Below, in pieces: positions 19,270 through 30,775 of a stretch of DNA of 41,587 nucleotides. Origin of the DNA: Phlegmacium glaucopus (taxonomy: Eukaryota > Basidiomycota > Agaricomycetes > Agaricales > Cortinariaceae); NCBI GenBank assembly GCA_015039465.1, contig MU130626.1, positions 310,320 through 351,906 on the forward strand, given 5' to 3'. The position numbers were made by a program, and so were the translations under genes. Position 1 is the stretch's first letter. The number at the start of each line of letters is the position of its first letter. The notes under the pieces are model-generated. The model searched no databases and was not told where the DNA came from. It worked only from the letters and a program-made list of their open reading frames with translations.

Positions 19270-20780
19270 CTCAAGGAGGCGTTACCAAGATGTTGTCTAC
19301 CAAAGGTACAATGACACCTTCAACCCTTCCCCAGTCCAAGATGAAGAGAGTCGGGAGTACGCTGTATGTCAAACGGGTTATACAACAGGAAATTGAAAAG
19401 GATCCAGCGTCGTTTAAGGATACTCGAAAGGGAATCATTGCGACTAGGGAGACGTTCTTGAGATCCTTGAAAATGGAGCAGGGTGTGGAAGAGTTAGGGA
19501 CTTTGGATGAGAAGGACAGAGAACCTGGATCGGCCAACAATTACTTTAGCAAGACGATCGTTGTACCTGTGGCCATTCCTGGATGTGGTGCGTTTTCCCA
19601 ATTTCTTTTTCGCACATATTTCCTACTTTCTTATCTTTCCTTTGAAACAGGCAAAACCTCTGTTGCTTTTGACTTTGCACCAAAAAAAACAAATGCGTCA
19701 GCTCTAACTCTCATATTTTTGGATTCGGTCCTACTCAAAGTGACGATGTCCATGCCGAAAAACCCGCACCGATATGCACTATACAAGTAATCGACCTCTT
19801 CCACAAACATAATGTCGTGATCGCAGACAAGTAATACCTTTAATCTCTTCTTTTTTACATTCCCCTCATCTAACTCCTACGATAGGAGTAACCACTCCTG
19901 AGCAATGCCGACAATTTCTTCGACATGCCACTTCAAAATTCCCCCACCCCGTCTGTCTCCTTGCTCTCAGTTGGTCTCTTGATCAACCCCGTGCTACAAT
20001 ACATGCATCTACGGTGATCTTGTCCAAGAACGCAGTGATAATCATCAGACTCTCTACGTACAGACACATTTACCAAATCTCACGAAGAAGTCATTATTTG
20101 GACGTTCATCAAGTCTACTCAGGAACTCACTCCCAGCGGGGTTGATAACGTCATAGAGATGGAATTCGGAGAGCCACTGGAGGATGCAGTTTGACGAGCC
20201 GTGCAGGGATGTGTCACTGTTGGGATTGGAGATGCCTTCTGATGAGAAGATCCGGGAAGCGTTGCCAGTGGATGTGGTGAAGGGTTATGCTCCTGCTGTG
20301 AAAAGACCTGACGATCCGAAAAAGAAGAAAGTTGACGCGCGGTACTACGGTCTACTTCCCGAGGTGGATCTACTAGATCCAATCCTTGTGAACGAAACTA
20401 AAGATTTCTGGACGAAACTGAAAACGGACAATCGACTAACACACCTCACGACCGTACATCGAAGTTCTATCAACAAAGAACGCGAACTATGGGGTCGGTG
20501 TGCTGCTCTACACGAGATGACGACTACTACTCCACCTCTCTTTAAAAAGAAAATGGTATGGAATGGACGCGTGATGGCGATTATGGTTGAAGACTTTGAT
20601 CTCGAAGTTTCTTCTTCTGGAGGTGATGATGATGAAGGTCAAGAGGGCCATGAGTCTGTATCGGGGTTGCCATATGACGTTCGGGAGAGGCTGGATATCA
20701 CTGTGCGCACAAAGAAGAAAAGATCCCGCCTATAGAAGCAAAGGCGATGGTGGAGGAAAAATCGAAATGCAGATAACAAT
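19270..20780 (+). pseudogene. tRNA ligase (Trl1-type) kinase and phosphodiesterase part, decayed
   Basis: Fragments match the C-terminal half of fungal tRNA ligase, the multidomain enzyme that heals and seals spliced tRNA halves. Seen: KDPASFKDTRKGIIATRETF; then VVPVAIPGCG with the P-loop split by an intron at 19588-19650 and resumed as KTSVA; FGFGPTQSDDVHAEKPAP (about 19717-19770); VIDLFHKHNVVIADK followed by a second intron; an EFGEPLEDAV block (about 20160-20195); and a 2H phosphodiesterase motif HLTTVH (about 20442). Frameshifts (about 19680-19720, about 20220) and stops (about 20193, after DAV) break it, and the N-terminal ligase domain is absent. Final readable block MTTTTPPLF to KKKRSRL ends at 20735. 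Confidence 0.8.
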
Positions 20781-21000
20781 TAGTCAAACCTAACCACCCG
20801 TGAGATAGAAAACAACTCACATCTCATCTGCTTGAACCGCGACGTCGTTATTGGAACTTGACTTTCGGGAAACCGTTGCATATATACCAGGTTTCCTCTG
20901 TATATGACTGCCACAAATTGTAGATGTACATGCAAGAATAAAGGGCTTGCTGATATTTGACTTGCTCATGCACACAGCAGCCATCTGAGCCACTTGCCAT

Positions 21001-21235
21001 CACTGAGTGGAATAGGTGTTTCCCTGCTGTTTCTGAAAGGAAAACCTTAAAAAAACATAAGATTTATCTTTGGGAAACATGTGAGAAACACCTGATGTAT
21101 TTTTAGAATTTTTCCTTCAGAAATACTTTTTGTGTTTTCATGGGGGAAATCATTTGGAAGTGACAAAACAGGTCTAAAAATAAGTTTTTCTAAGGGAAAC
21201 ACCACCCAGTGCCAGCAGTGCCTGTGATCTTATCT
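21001..21235. mobile_element. Single-arm copy of the foldback element
   Basis: It starts cactgagtggaataggtgtt and ends gggaaacaccacccagtgcc; the ends are weak inverted repeats of each other. It matches the arms at 9757-9975 and 10764-10945. It sits immediately downstream of NLR3 in the same position as the right arm downstream of NLR2, so it was probably present before those genes duplicated. Confidence 0.7.
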
Positions 21236-21491
21236 ATGATAAAAACATAAGCTATAACTCATCAGATGGGGATGGGACCTTCAATAGTGGGCCAGTTTTT
21301 TGTACTCCCAGGTCCAAAATGAGAGTTGCAAAGTTTGTTAAGAACTGCACCAAGAATTTTCTGCCAAAATATTGAAATTAATGCTTTTGTCCCAGAACAT
21401 AATGCAATTGAAATTCAACAAGGTAAAGTACAAACATTATTATACTTTGACAATTAGACCACTTCAGTACCTTCCTAGTCTCTTCCCATAG

Positions 21492-24400
21492 TTACAACTT
21501 CAAGCTAACTTCAAGCTTCAATTTCTCTGCTTCATTCCATCTTCCTTGATGCCTGTATGTGCTTGCTAGATTTGCCATACTTGTGAGTGTGTCTGGATGT
21601 TCTGCACCAAGCAACTTCTGCCTCATATCCATAACTTGAATGTCCAGCTGCTCTGCCTCATTCCACCTTCCTTGATTGCTGTATGTGCTTGCTAGATTTT
21701 CCATACTAGCAAGGGTGTGTAGATGTTCTGTGCCAAGCAGCCTCTTCCTCATGTCCATAACTTGGAGCTGCAGCTTCTCTGCCTCATTCCATCTTCCCTG
21801 ATCACTGTATGTGCTTGCTAGATTTGCCACACTGGTGAGGGTGTGTGGATGTTCTGCACCAAGCAGCTTCTCATTCATGCCCATAACTTGACTCTCCAGC
21901 TGCTCTGCCTCATTCCACCTTTCTTGATTTCTGTATGTGCTTGCTAGATTTTCCATACTAGTGAGGGTGTGTGGATGTTCTGCACCAAGCAGCTTCTTTC
22001 TCATGTCCATAACTTGAACCTCCAGCTGCTCTGCCTCATTCCATCTTCCCTGATTATTGTATGTGCTTGCTAGATTTTCCATACTGATAAGGGTGTGTGG
22101 ATGTTCTGCACCAAGCAGCTTCTCATTCATGCTCATAACTTGAATCTCCAGCTGCTCTGCCTCATTCCATCTCCCCTGATCACTATATGTACTTGCCAGA
22201 TTTGCCATACTGTTAAGGGTGTGTGGATGTTCTGCACCAAGGACCTTCTTCTTCATGTCCATAACCTGAATCTCCAGCTGCTCTGCCTCATTCCATCTTC
22301 CTTGATTGCTGTATGTGCTTGCTAGATTTCCCATACTGGTGAGGGTGTCTGGATGTTCTGCACCAAGCAGCTTCTTCCTCATGTCCATAACCTGAATGTC
22401 CAACTGCTCTGCCTCATTCCACCTTCCCTGATCCCCATATGTTCTTCCTAGGTTTGCCATAATGGAAAAGGTGTCTGGATGTTCTGCACCAAGCAGCTTC
22501 TTGCTCATGTCCATAACTTGGAGCTGCAGCTGCTCTGCCTCATTCCACCTTCCTTGATACCTGTATGTGCTTGCTAGATTTGCCATACTGGTGAGGGTGT
22601 GTGGATGTTCTGCACCAAGCAGCTTCTTCCTCATGTCCATAACTTTAACCTGCAGCTGCTCTGCCTCATTCCACCTTCCCTGATTCCTGTATGTCATTGC
22701 TAGATTTGCCATACTGCTGAGGGTGTGTAGATGTTCTGCACCAAGCAGCTTCTTCCTCATGTCCATAACTTGGACCTGAAGCTGCTCTGCTTCATTCCAC
22801 CTTCCCTGATCTCTATATATGCTTGCTAGATTTGCTATACTAGTGAGGGTGTCTGGATGTTCTGCATCAAGCAGTTTCTTGCTCATGTCCATAACTTGAA
22901 GCTGGAGCTGCTCTGCCTCATTCCACCTTCCCTGATTACTGTATGTATTTGCTAGATTTGCCATACTAGTGATGGTGTCTGGATGTTCTGCACCAAGCAG
23001 CTTCTTGCTCATGTCCATAACTTGAACCTCCAGCTGCTCTGCCTCATTCCACCTTCCTTGATTGCTGTATGTACTTGCTAGATTTGCTATACTAGTGAGG
23101 GTGTCTGGATGTTTTGCACCAAGCAGCTTCTTCCTCATGTCCATAATTTGAACCTGCAGCTGCTCTGCACCATCCCAATCTCCATTTTCCCCCATTACTA
23201 GTGAAAAGTTACTCCATTTATCATCATAGTACTGCTCAATATGTCTTATCTGCCTTCTATATAACTCATTTGCCTTAATATGTGGAAAAATCAACCGTCG
23301 CAGTGCATAATCCTGACTTTCAAATCTCCATGGAATTGCACAAGACAAGATTATGCTTCCCATCTCACACATTCTTTGTTGCTCTGATTTTGACATTCTC
23401 TCCCGACTCCAGTAGTGCACCAGAGGATGAACAGACATCATTTTTGATGATTGTCCTCTTTTCATCAAGGAGAATGAGAGAAGGACACTAATCCCTTGTC
23501 CAAAGATGAACTCATCCCAGTGACCATCATTGTCCAAACCAAGCAGAGTATAATCCAGTGAAGTGACTGCCTCAGGTAACCTTTCAGCTATGTCACCATC
23601 AGTAACATGTTTCATGGCCTCTTCAGCAGCAGATTGGAATATATCTTTAGAAATATTGCTATGATGATAGAAGGCACATATTTGAAGAATCAAAATTGCA
23701 GCCTGGGCTGCCTGTGCATCTCCAGCAGTGTACTGTCCACTGGCCCTCCTTTCTATTTCTTTGAAAGAAAGATCCCAAGTCCCATACACTGTTTTATTAT
23801 ACTTTGATGCTCCTGTGAATGCAGCATCTGACATAAGAGCCTTACGATGCACTGAGAATAGCCTCAGATATTCATCAATATCACATTTCCCAGCCTCAAT
23901 ATAGGCCCCAGCATGATCAATAGCAAGAGGAATGCAACCAAGTTCAGCCACAATCTTTTTGCCAGCTTCTACATGCTCAGGCAATGGATCCAAACAGCTG
24001 GCTTTGAGAAGTAGACTTATAGCATCTGGGACTTCCATTTCATGGATCTCAATTTTGTTCCCAAATGGTACAATCCTTCCCATGGATCTGTCTCTGCTAG
24101 TAATCAAAATATTACCTCTGTTGCCTGGGGGAATGAACTTCTCCACCACCTCTGGAGGAGGATCATCAGCATTATCAAACACAATCAACCATTCTTCTTG
24201 GAGAGAAGATATCCACTGGAGGACAGACTCAACTGAGCCATCCACATGGGAATCTTGGGCAGCAGGAAGGCTAGATATGCCCTTGAGAGACATTTCAATG
24301 CTCTCCTGAGAGGATGCATCAACCCAGAACACATGTGAAAAACTAACAAGAAATAAATTCAGTGTTGTGAATGGCAAAGTAAGAACCCTTACTTCTCAGA

Positions 24401-25483
24401 CATTTCTTCTATGAACTTGAGACAAATCTGGGTCTTTCCAATCCCTCCCAGTCCCCAGAGGAGACACAAGCGCCTAGACATCAGTCTACTAGTAGCACGA
24501 TGAACAAAAATCACCCCAAGTTTATTGAGTACATCTTCCCGTCCAGTAAAGATTGTGCTGGAGTTGGGTTTTTGAGTCACAGGGATCTTCATCTGCCCAT
24601 CACTAATACTGGCGGGGAGAATAATGAAATTGTTCTGTATGTACAATTATTGCTAAATCATACACACGACTTAAGAGAAAGACTTACGAAAGTGCCACCA
24701 GTGATGAGGGTATTCTGGGCATTCGCAAAGAAACCCAAGCCTGATCGTTGAGTCTGCCAATCATGAGCGAGAGCCGAGAAAACATGGTGTAAGCAACTGA
24801 CCGAGGCATTTCGTTGCGATTCTATGGATCCCAATTTGGCTTGCATTACGGCATCAGGCATGAGTGAATTTCCTTCGGGATGGGCTACAGGAGCGACGGC
24901 TAGAGCGGAAAGCGAAGCGGAGACTTGGAGTTCGCGGTCACTCTGATCGGCGAGAAATGATTGAGTAGTGATGGATATGATGAACTAAGTTGAACACTCA
25001 CATTAACGCTAGTGGCTGGAATGCTTACAGGAGCAAGATCATTGGTCGCCAACGTGGAAACCGAAGTAGAGACTAGGTTATGGGCGGCCTGATCGATGAC
25101 CATGATTAAATGTTTAAGGATGCGATGGGCGAAGTTGAACGCTCACAGTAACGCTAGCGACTGGAACGCTTACATCTGGCTCATTGATCACCAAGGCGGA
25201 AACCGAAGTAGAGACTAGGTTATGGGTGGCCTGACCGATGACGATGGTTAAATACTTAAGGATGCGATGGGAGAAGTTGAACGCTCACAGTCACGCCAGC
25301 GACTTGAATAACTCCTGCAGTCGCAGCATTAGCGGGAACGGATAGCATGGGATCAGCGGTGCTTGTTTTGATGGTCGATGTTGAAGTTGCTGGTTCAGAG
25401 CTTGAACCCAGAGCATCGTTGAGGGTAGGAGATGAATATTGTGATTTCTTGGGCTTGACAATTTTCTCAAAAATGCGCTTCAT
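21492..25483 (-). CDS. NLR3: NB-ARC/TPR NOD-like receptor, intact, 13 TPRs
   Basis: Exons: 25483-25289, 25230-25147, 25088-25002, 24942-24688, 24634-24393 and 24342-21492; 1237 residues. Exon 1 starts MKRIFEK. Exons 2 and 3 are the repeated units (ATHNLVSTSVSALVINE; AAHNLVSTSVSTLATND). Exon 4 ends ITGGTF. Exon 5 bears Walker A GLGGIGKT. Exon 6 bears LIVFDNADD, GNILITSRDRS, IPLAIDHAGAY and SVHPLVHYW, then 13 TPR units. All frames are open. Its NB region is closest to NLR2, but the stretch DGDIAERLPEAV and GLDNDGHW differs from the version shared by NLR1, NLR2 and NLR4, which points to patchy exchange. A sensor role is inferred from the family. Confidence 0.9.
21510..23140 (-). repeat. Thirteen tandem TPR-coding repeats of NLR3
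   Basis: 126-nt units encoding LLGAEHPxTL-type TPRs. The last two (toward 21510) are nearly identical in DNA to the last two of NLR2; the earlier ones are not. Variation clusters at the residues after HP, after TL, around M(A/G/E)N, at TY(R/S/N/G)(N/D/Y/H)Q and after EQL. Confidence 0.9.
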
Positions 25484-27300
25484 ATCTTTGAACAGTGAGT
25501 TGCGGTGAGCGATGTGACAGTGAGAGTCAGAAAGAAAGATGCCCTCGATTACATAAACACTTTAGGTATCCAAATACCACGACAACCCGCCAAACTACGA
25601 GTCGCGCTGTCGTACTCACATCAGCATCACCACCTACACACTTGCTACAACGTTGTTCGTCGAGCTTCTACCCGGTTCTTCCTCATCTCCAAAGGAATCA
25701 CCAATCAAAACACCATCGAATGCATTGGCATCGGACGAACCTCATCCTGAGTTCGCCCCCTCGACAGGTTTCTCCACCTCCGAGTGCAAAACCTTTCTCT
25801 GGGGATCCTTCACCTCTCCCAGTGGTACGTAAATTAGTAATTTTTTGATCCTCGACTGAGGACGCCTAGTAAATTCGCAGTCTGCAGGCGATGATCAAGA
25901 ACTGCAAAATTATGGCCCAAAGTTCCGCGTTCTGGAAGCCTGACGAGCAGATTACGCGAAACTCATGTGAGACCTCAAAGCACGTCGCGCTGAATCGCAA
26001 TCTTTCCTTCCCAAGCCAAACTCAGAAAACCTCAGGACGAACTTACTGGTGCAAATAGCAGCAATCATAACTCCCTGAAAATCGCCTTGTTGGTGCATAA
26101 GAACAACTGGAAGTGGTTGTGTCAGATAAGGAAGTTGTGTGAGTGCAGAGATGACTGGGGCAGAGTTGAAAGAACTTAAGGAGAAATTTGTCTGGTGTGA
26201 GAAACAAAATGAACGACTCGGGCAGGCTTGGTATGGGGTTTCTTATACCGATCGTTATTCCACCATATAACCGTTTTTGGATGTCAGGTTGCGAGACACG
26301 ACGCAAGAAACGGGTCAAGAACGTCGTAAACGGATATCCGATATGCAATAACGAATTTGCCACTGTTGAGAAATTTGAAGGTCTGTTTGCCTTCTCTCTC
26401 CTGATTCATTGAAGGTGTAAACTGATACCTCGCAGCATCATCAAAAGTATCTTACGAAAGACTCTTATTGAAAATGACTGAAGCGAAGATTAATGGAATG
26501 CAACTTCATGCCTGGCAAGGTATATCTTCCGTTCCTAGCCTCCCTATTCCTTCCTTATTATTCTTGCTTATAGAATATCGGAAATGTTGAATTATCGTTG
26601 AAGATCTTGAATCTCTCACGGAACTCTCCGATGAGAACCATGTAGAAACAGAGAAAAAACTCCACGAAGACCTTGGTCCGTGATAGCATTATCCCTGTAT
26701 GAATTGCTCAGCTAGTAATCATCGCCGGAACAGACGTCAAGGACCCCCAAATTCACGACCAACTTCCAAAGATTGAAGATCTAAATAATGAGTACCCACG
26801 CGATACAATGAAAGTTTTCACCGACTCGGAATAATACCCCGACGTCACATTGCAAAGCAACGTATTAAGGTAGGAAATCTCTTTTGGCACGTAGAACTTC
26901 ATTGACATTTATGCAGGATCGTTTCAGACAATTAAAAGTCTGTTAGAGGGGAGAAGAATCTGGTTGACGATAAATGGGAGTACGATCACAGCAATACTAA
27001 AAGCACAATATTAGAATGACCCTGGACTGTGGAGCTTGGGAAAGAGTGTGAGCGTTAACTTTGTCTAATACGATGTCTATGTAGATATCTCGCTTGCAAC
27101 CAATTGCATATTACCAGCCAAACCGCCTGGGCCTGTTGTCCGTAAATTACTGTTCCTGGGAAGTCTCCGCGATGCCCCAGATCTCTCATCTGAATTTAGC
27201 CAGCTCGCCAAGAAAGAGCGCAATGCACTGGGTGATAAACAAGGTACTTTTGAGAGAAAACGAGACCTTTGGAAGCAAAAATTTCGAATGTGTGATCACA
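25484..27300 (+). pseudogene. Divergent module of NLR3: decayed coiled-coil gene
   Basis: Head-to-head with NLR3. It contains the same order of pieces as the NLR2 module: FRVLEA, a stop, RADYAKLM, a stop and DLKARRAESQSF (about 25920-26010); NHNSLKIALLVHKNNWKWLC (about 26065-26125); then LLLKMTEAKINGMQL (about 26465-26505). About 0.65 kb corresponding to 16390-17040 is missing at a clean joint near 26785. The far end reads QLAKKERNALGDKQGTFERK (about 27203-27262). In-frame stops mean it cannot encode the full protein. A partial motif copy (acataaacac, 25551-25560) sits 68-77 nt before the NLR3 start codon. Confidence 0.5.
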
Positions 27301-27471
27301 GCTGCAACTGAGAGCTCTTAGTACTATGTTGTTCACATCCATGTTCACGTGTTAAAACAAAGTTACTACTCTTTAGCACAGCCTCAAGTTCCTCAGAGTC
27401 GATCGCGACACCAACAGCATAAAAGCTGTTGATCTCACCAAACGGCCCTCGATCACCCAATCGACCGTGAA

Positions 27472-29206
27472 ATGTCAGCAACAACACCCTCCTTAGTACA
27501 TGAAGGTGTTTTGTACCATCTTCCTGCAGAAGGGACAGTTCAATCCTCAATATCCGTCGAGGATCTCGAAAGACAAGGGATCGAATTCATCCGCATTCAA
27601 TGGGTGGATTTAATCAACAACATCCGATATCGTGTCGTTCCCTTGAGCTATTTCGAGAAACTTCTCACCTCATCTAGACCGGGCGTCTCTCTCACTAAAG
27701 CATCTCTAGGCCTGGTGTTTATCACTATCGTGGAGGGATTTGGGTGTGTACAAGCGACTTGCGTTTCGTATAATAAAATGATAAATGGACTGATGCTATT
27801 TTAATTCAAAATCTAGAGCGACGGGAGACTATCTTTACGCTCTTGATCTATCATCGATTCGAGTGTGTCCATACGCTCCTGGACATGCAAGTATCATGGG
27901 CTGGTTCGAGGAGAAGGCGCCCGCCGCTGGTCAGGAAGGCCATCATTCAATCGAGGTCGACTTATGTCCAAGAACAATTCTGAAAAGGGTTGTCGAGTAT
28001 GTGGCCGATTTCTCATAACTCGCCTGCCAGAAATATATATATATCGATAATAACTGGCGAACATTTCTTTTTTTGACAATAGCAATGCTAAACAAATTTC
28101 TGGGGTCGAATTTCTCATCGGATTCGAGACAGAATTTATTCTACTGAAGAGCACGAACCCAATCGAGGCTGTCAATCCCCATGGGTGGTCGAACTCTCCA
28201 GCACTGGCTTCTGGGACTAAAGAAGCTGACGTTCTTGAGGAAATTGCTAGAGCCATAAGAGCATCTAGAATCGAATTGCAGATGTATCACGCCGAAGCAG
28301 CTCCAGGGCAGTATGAGGTTGTGACGGGTCCTCTTCCGCCTTTGCAGGCCGTAGACGCTCTCATACACACTCGTGAGATCATCTATAATATCGCAAGTAA
28401 ACATGGTTTGAGGGCTACATTGGCCCCTAGAGTGTTTCTAGACAATAGTACGTATTTCTTTCACGTTCGCACTTGCACCATTCTCTTATCCAAATGTTGT
28501 ACTTATTTGTCAAGCTGGTAGCGGTGCACACGTTCATATCTCAGTCCACACTCGAAATGGAAAGGCTCGTCCTTCATCAACCCATCTTAATCTCAGCGAC
28601 TTGGAAGCTTCTTTCCTGGCGGGCGTGCTGGATCATCTGGCGGGCCTCACTTTACTTGCCCTTCCAACACCTACATCTTATCAACGCATGCAGGACGGTG
28701 TTTGGTCTGGTGGCACATACATTTGTTGGGGAACGGATAATCGAGAAGCCCCACTGCGATTATGCAATACCCAATCGCCTTCATCACGTAACTTGGAGCT
28801 TAAAACGATAGATGGTACGGCCAATCCTTATCTCGCTCTGGCCGGAGTGTTAGGCGCAGGTTTCGGGGGCATTGTGGAATCAAAAGAACTGACTATGCAG
28901 GATTGCAATGGAGGCCAATCCGCAGCGTCGTTGGGAGAGAAGGGTAGAGCGGAGTTGGGGATCAAAGAGCGTTTTCCGTTGACTTGGGAAGATGCCCGCC
29001 TCAAGTTTGAAAAGAGTGTCATCGTGGACAGTCTTTTTGGGAGTGATTTTAAAGCCAAGTATTTGAGCACCAATACGGTTTTTTTTTACCTCCACTTCTT
29101 AGTTTGCATTTCTCTAATACTTTGTACTTTGTAGGTATTGAAAGAACATATGACTTTCGGCCTCATGGACCATGAAGCGTTAAAGGTCCTTGTCGAGAAC
29201 TACTAG
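27472..29206 (+). CDS. Glutamine synthetase-domain protein (FluG C-terminal/GS-like)
   Basis: Five exons: 27472-27743, 27817-27996, 28083-28447, 28515-29077 and 29135-29206; 483 residues. The glutamine synthetase fold ligates ammonia or an amine to glutamate using ATP. Visible motifs: GVEFLIGFETEFIL (about 158-171, metal-binding E-x-E), PGQYEVVTGPLPP (about 225-237), GSGAHVHISV (274-283, the HVH active-site loop) and RNLELKTIDGTANPYLALAG (about 364-383). There is no N-terminal amidohydrolase domain as in full-length FluG, so it is a standalone GS-type enzyme; a gamma-glutamyl-amine synthetase is as likely as true glutamine synthetase. Exon joins are chosen to keep family motifs in frame; the last donor (acg/gttttt) is weak. 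It lies convergent with the next gene and outside the NLR duplications. Confidence 0.85.
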
Positions 29207-29561
29207 CTCTACGGCTCAGTCTATCTAATCTGCTCATGAAAATACCTGTTATACTTTAATATTTTAATTGTACTAGTAGCCTCCGAATGTTGTGGATGCT
29301 CCATTGCCTCCAGAGTGCCCCAAGACTAACATAATCACAATGGGTCCCAATTGAACAGTCAAAGAACATTTACCATTGAATGATCGCGAAAGATATAAGA
29401 CGAATCAGCTACTTTAAACCCACTATTTCCCCAGAGAATCATCGTTATGGAATCTTGCACAAACTAGTAGTTGTATGCAAACTTCCACAGAAAAGTATCA
29501 AGAACGTGTATACAATGATGATTACTATTGTCCAAACCTCGGATCATGATCTTGATCTTGA

Positions 29562-30775
29562 CTAGATAGCGAAAGGAACAGGATGCGGGACATTGACAGC
29601 TCCAGGCAAAGTAGGTTTGAGAATGCCTGCAGGCATGGGTGGAAGCGGAGGCATGTTGTCTTTATCCCACCGGCGGAAATGCGGGACTGCCGGAGAGCTA
29701 TGGAAGCGCCTGTGACCCTTCGTTTCCGGGGATCTGACAGGAGGAGGCATTGTTGCACGGATCTGGCGGAATCCCACTGCATCCTTGCTGTCTTCCCCTA
29801 CAGGTGCATCGAAAGAAGGAGCCATAGATGAAGGAAAAGAACTAGGCATTGGCGGGATTGAAGGGTATATATCGGTTTGGGTGAGGAACGAATAACCGAT
29901 AGGCGACATTCGGATTGTTGGTAGTTTGAAGTCCATCGACAAGAGGGTGTTAGAAATAGTAGTAGCCCTTTGAAGCTGTGCAAGTTCTCTTTTCGAAGGT
30001 TGAAACGAAAGATGAGCCATGACTTTTCGAAATGCTTTGGAAGGTTTCGATCGCTTTGAACTTTGCCCGTCTATCTTCTTAGTCTTTGACCTGATCATGG
30101 TGTACCTCTTCTCGACCGGGCTTGGTGACCCAATATCCAAAAAACTCCTGATCGACTCGATGACAGCATCGCTGTCATCGTTGGAGAGTGTGAGTACGAC
30201 ATCGGGTACAGAGTCGGAGTAAATTCGGGTATCGTTGTCCTCCTTAACCTCCGAAAATGATACGTCCGGTTGTTGTGGGATGAAGGGGGAGCACACCAAG
30301 GGGGTTTTCACCGTAGGTTCTTTGCCGCTATCCTCTTCCGCCATATCAGACCACTGAACGCTGGGGCTGAAAGCGATGGCCATCCGTCTAGGATCGACTT
30401 TGACCAGAGGAACGAAAGGTGTTATGGGAGACTTCCAAGAGTCCTGGCTGTACACACTTGCTGAAGACATCGCAGTCGCTATCGAAATCGAGACGGCCGT
30501 CAAGACCGCACTAACTATCAGAGCATTTTCAGATAAGGAGAATAGCGCGGGGGATTCCATAGGTGTTAACTAAACAGAAGAAAGAAAAAAGGTATACATA
30601 TTACTACACAACCACACAGATAAATTACAAAACTCACTTCTGCGTAGCTCGCCTTCGTGGCAAGGTCAGTCTTGACTCTGAACATCAGAGATCTCTGCGC
30701 GACCAGCGGTACAATGGAAATACTTAGACGTTGAGCATTACGACGATAAATTCCTCGACGAAATTGATGTTCCAT
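29562..30775 (-). CDS. Hypothetical protein, 381 residues, one membrane segment
   Basis: Exon 1 30775-30638 begins MEHQFRRGIYRRN; a 68-nt intron with gtgagt and tttag ends follows; exon 2 is 30569-29562. The first ATG in frame is used; the open frame extends further upstream only without an ATG. A hydrophobic stretch near residues 62-80 (ALIVSAVLTAVSISIATAM) could be a signal-anchor. The rest is polar and proline/serine-rich: a lysine/arginine patch (RSKTKKIDGQSSKRSKPSK), then PPMP and PPLPPMP motifs and RRFHSSPAV. No known domain is recognised. Convergent with the glutamine synthetase-like gene. It looks like a lineage-restricted fungal protein. Confidence 0.7.

Noticed and set aside
29562..29831. 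Plus-strand frame over the 3' part of the 381-residue gene
   Set aside because: It is antisense to a longer, spliced and better supported gene.
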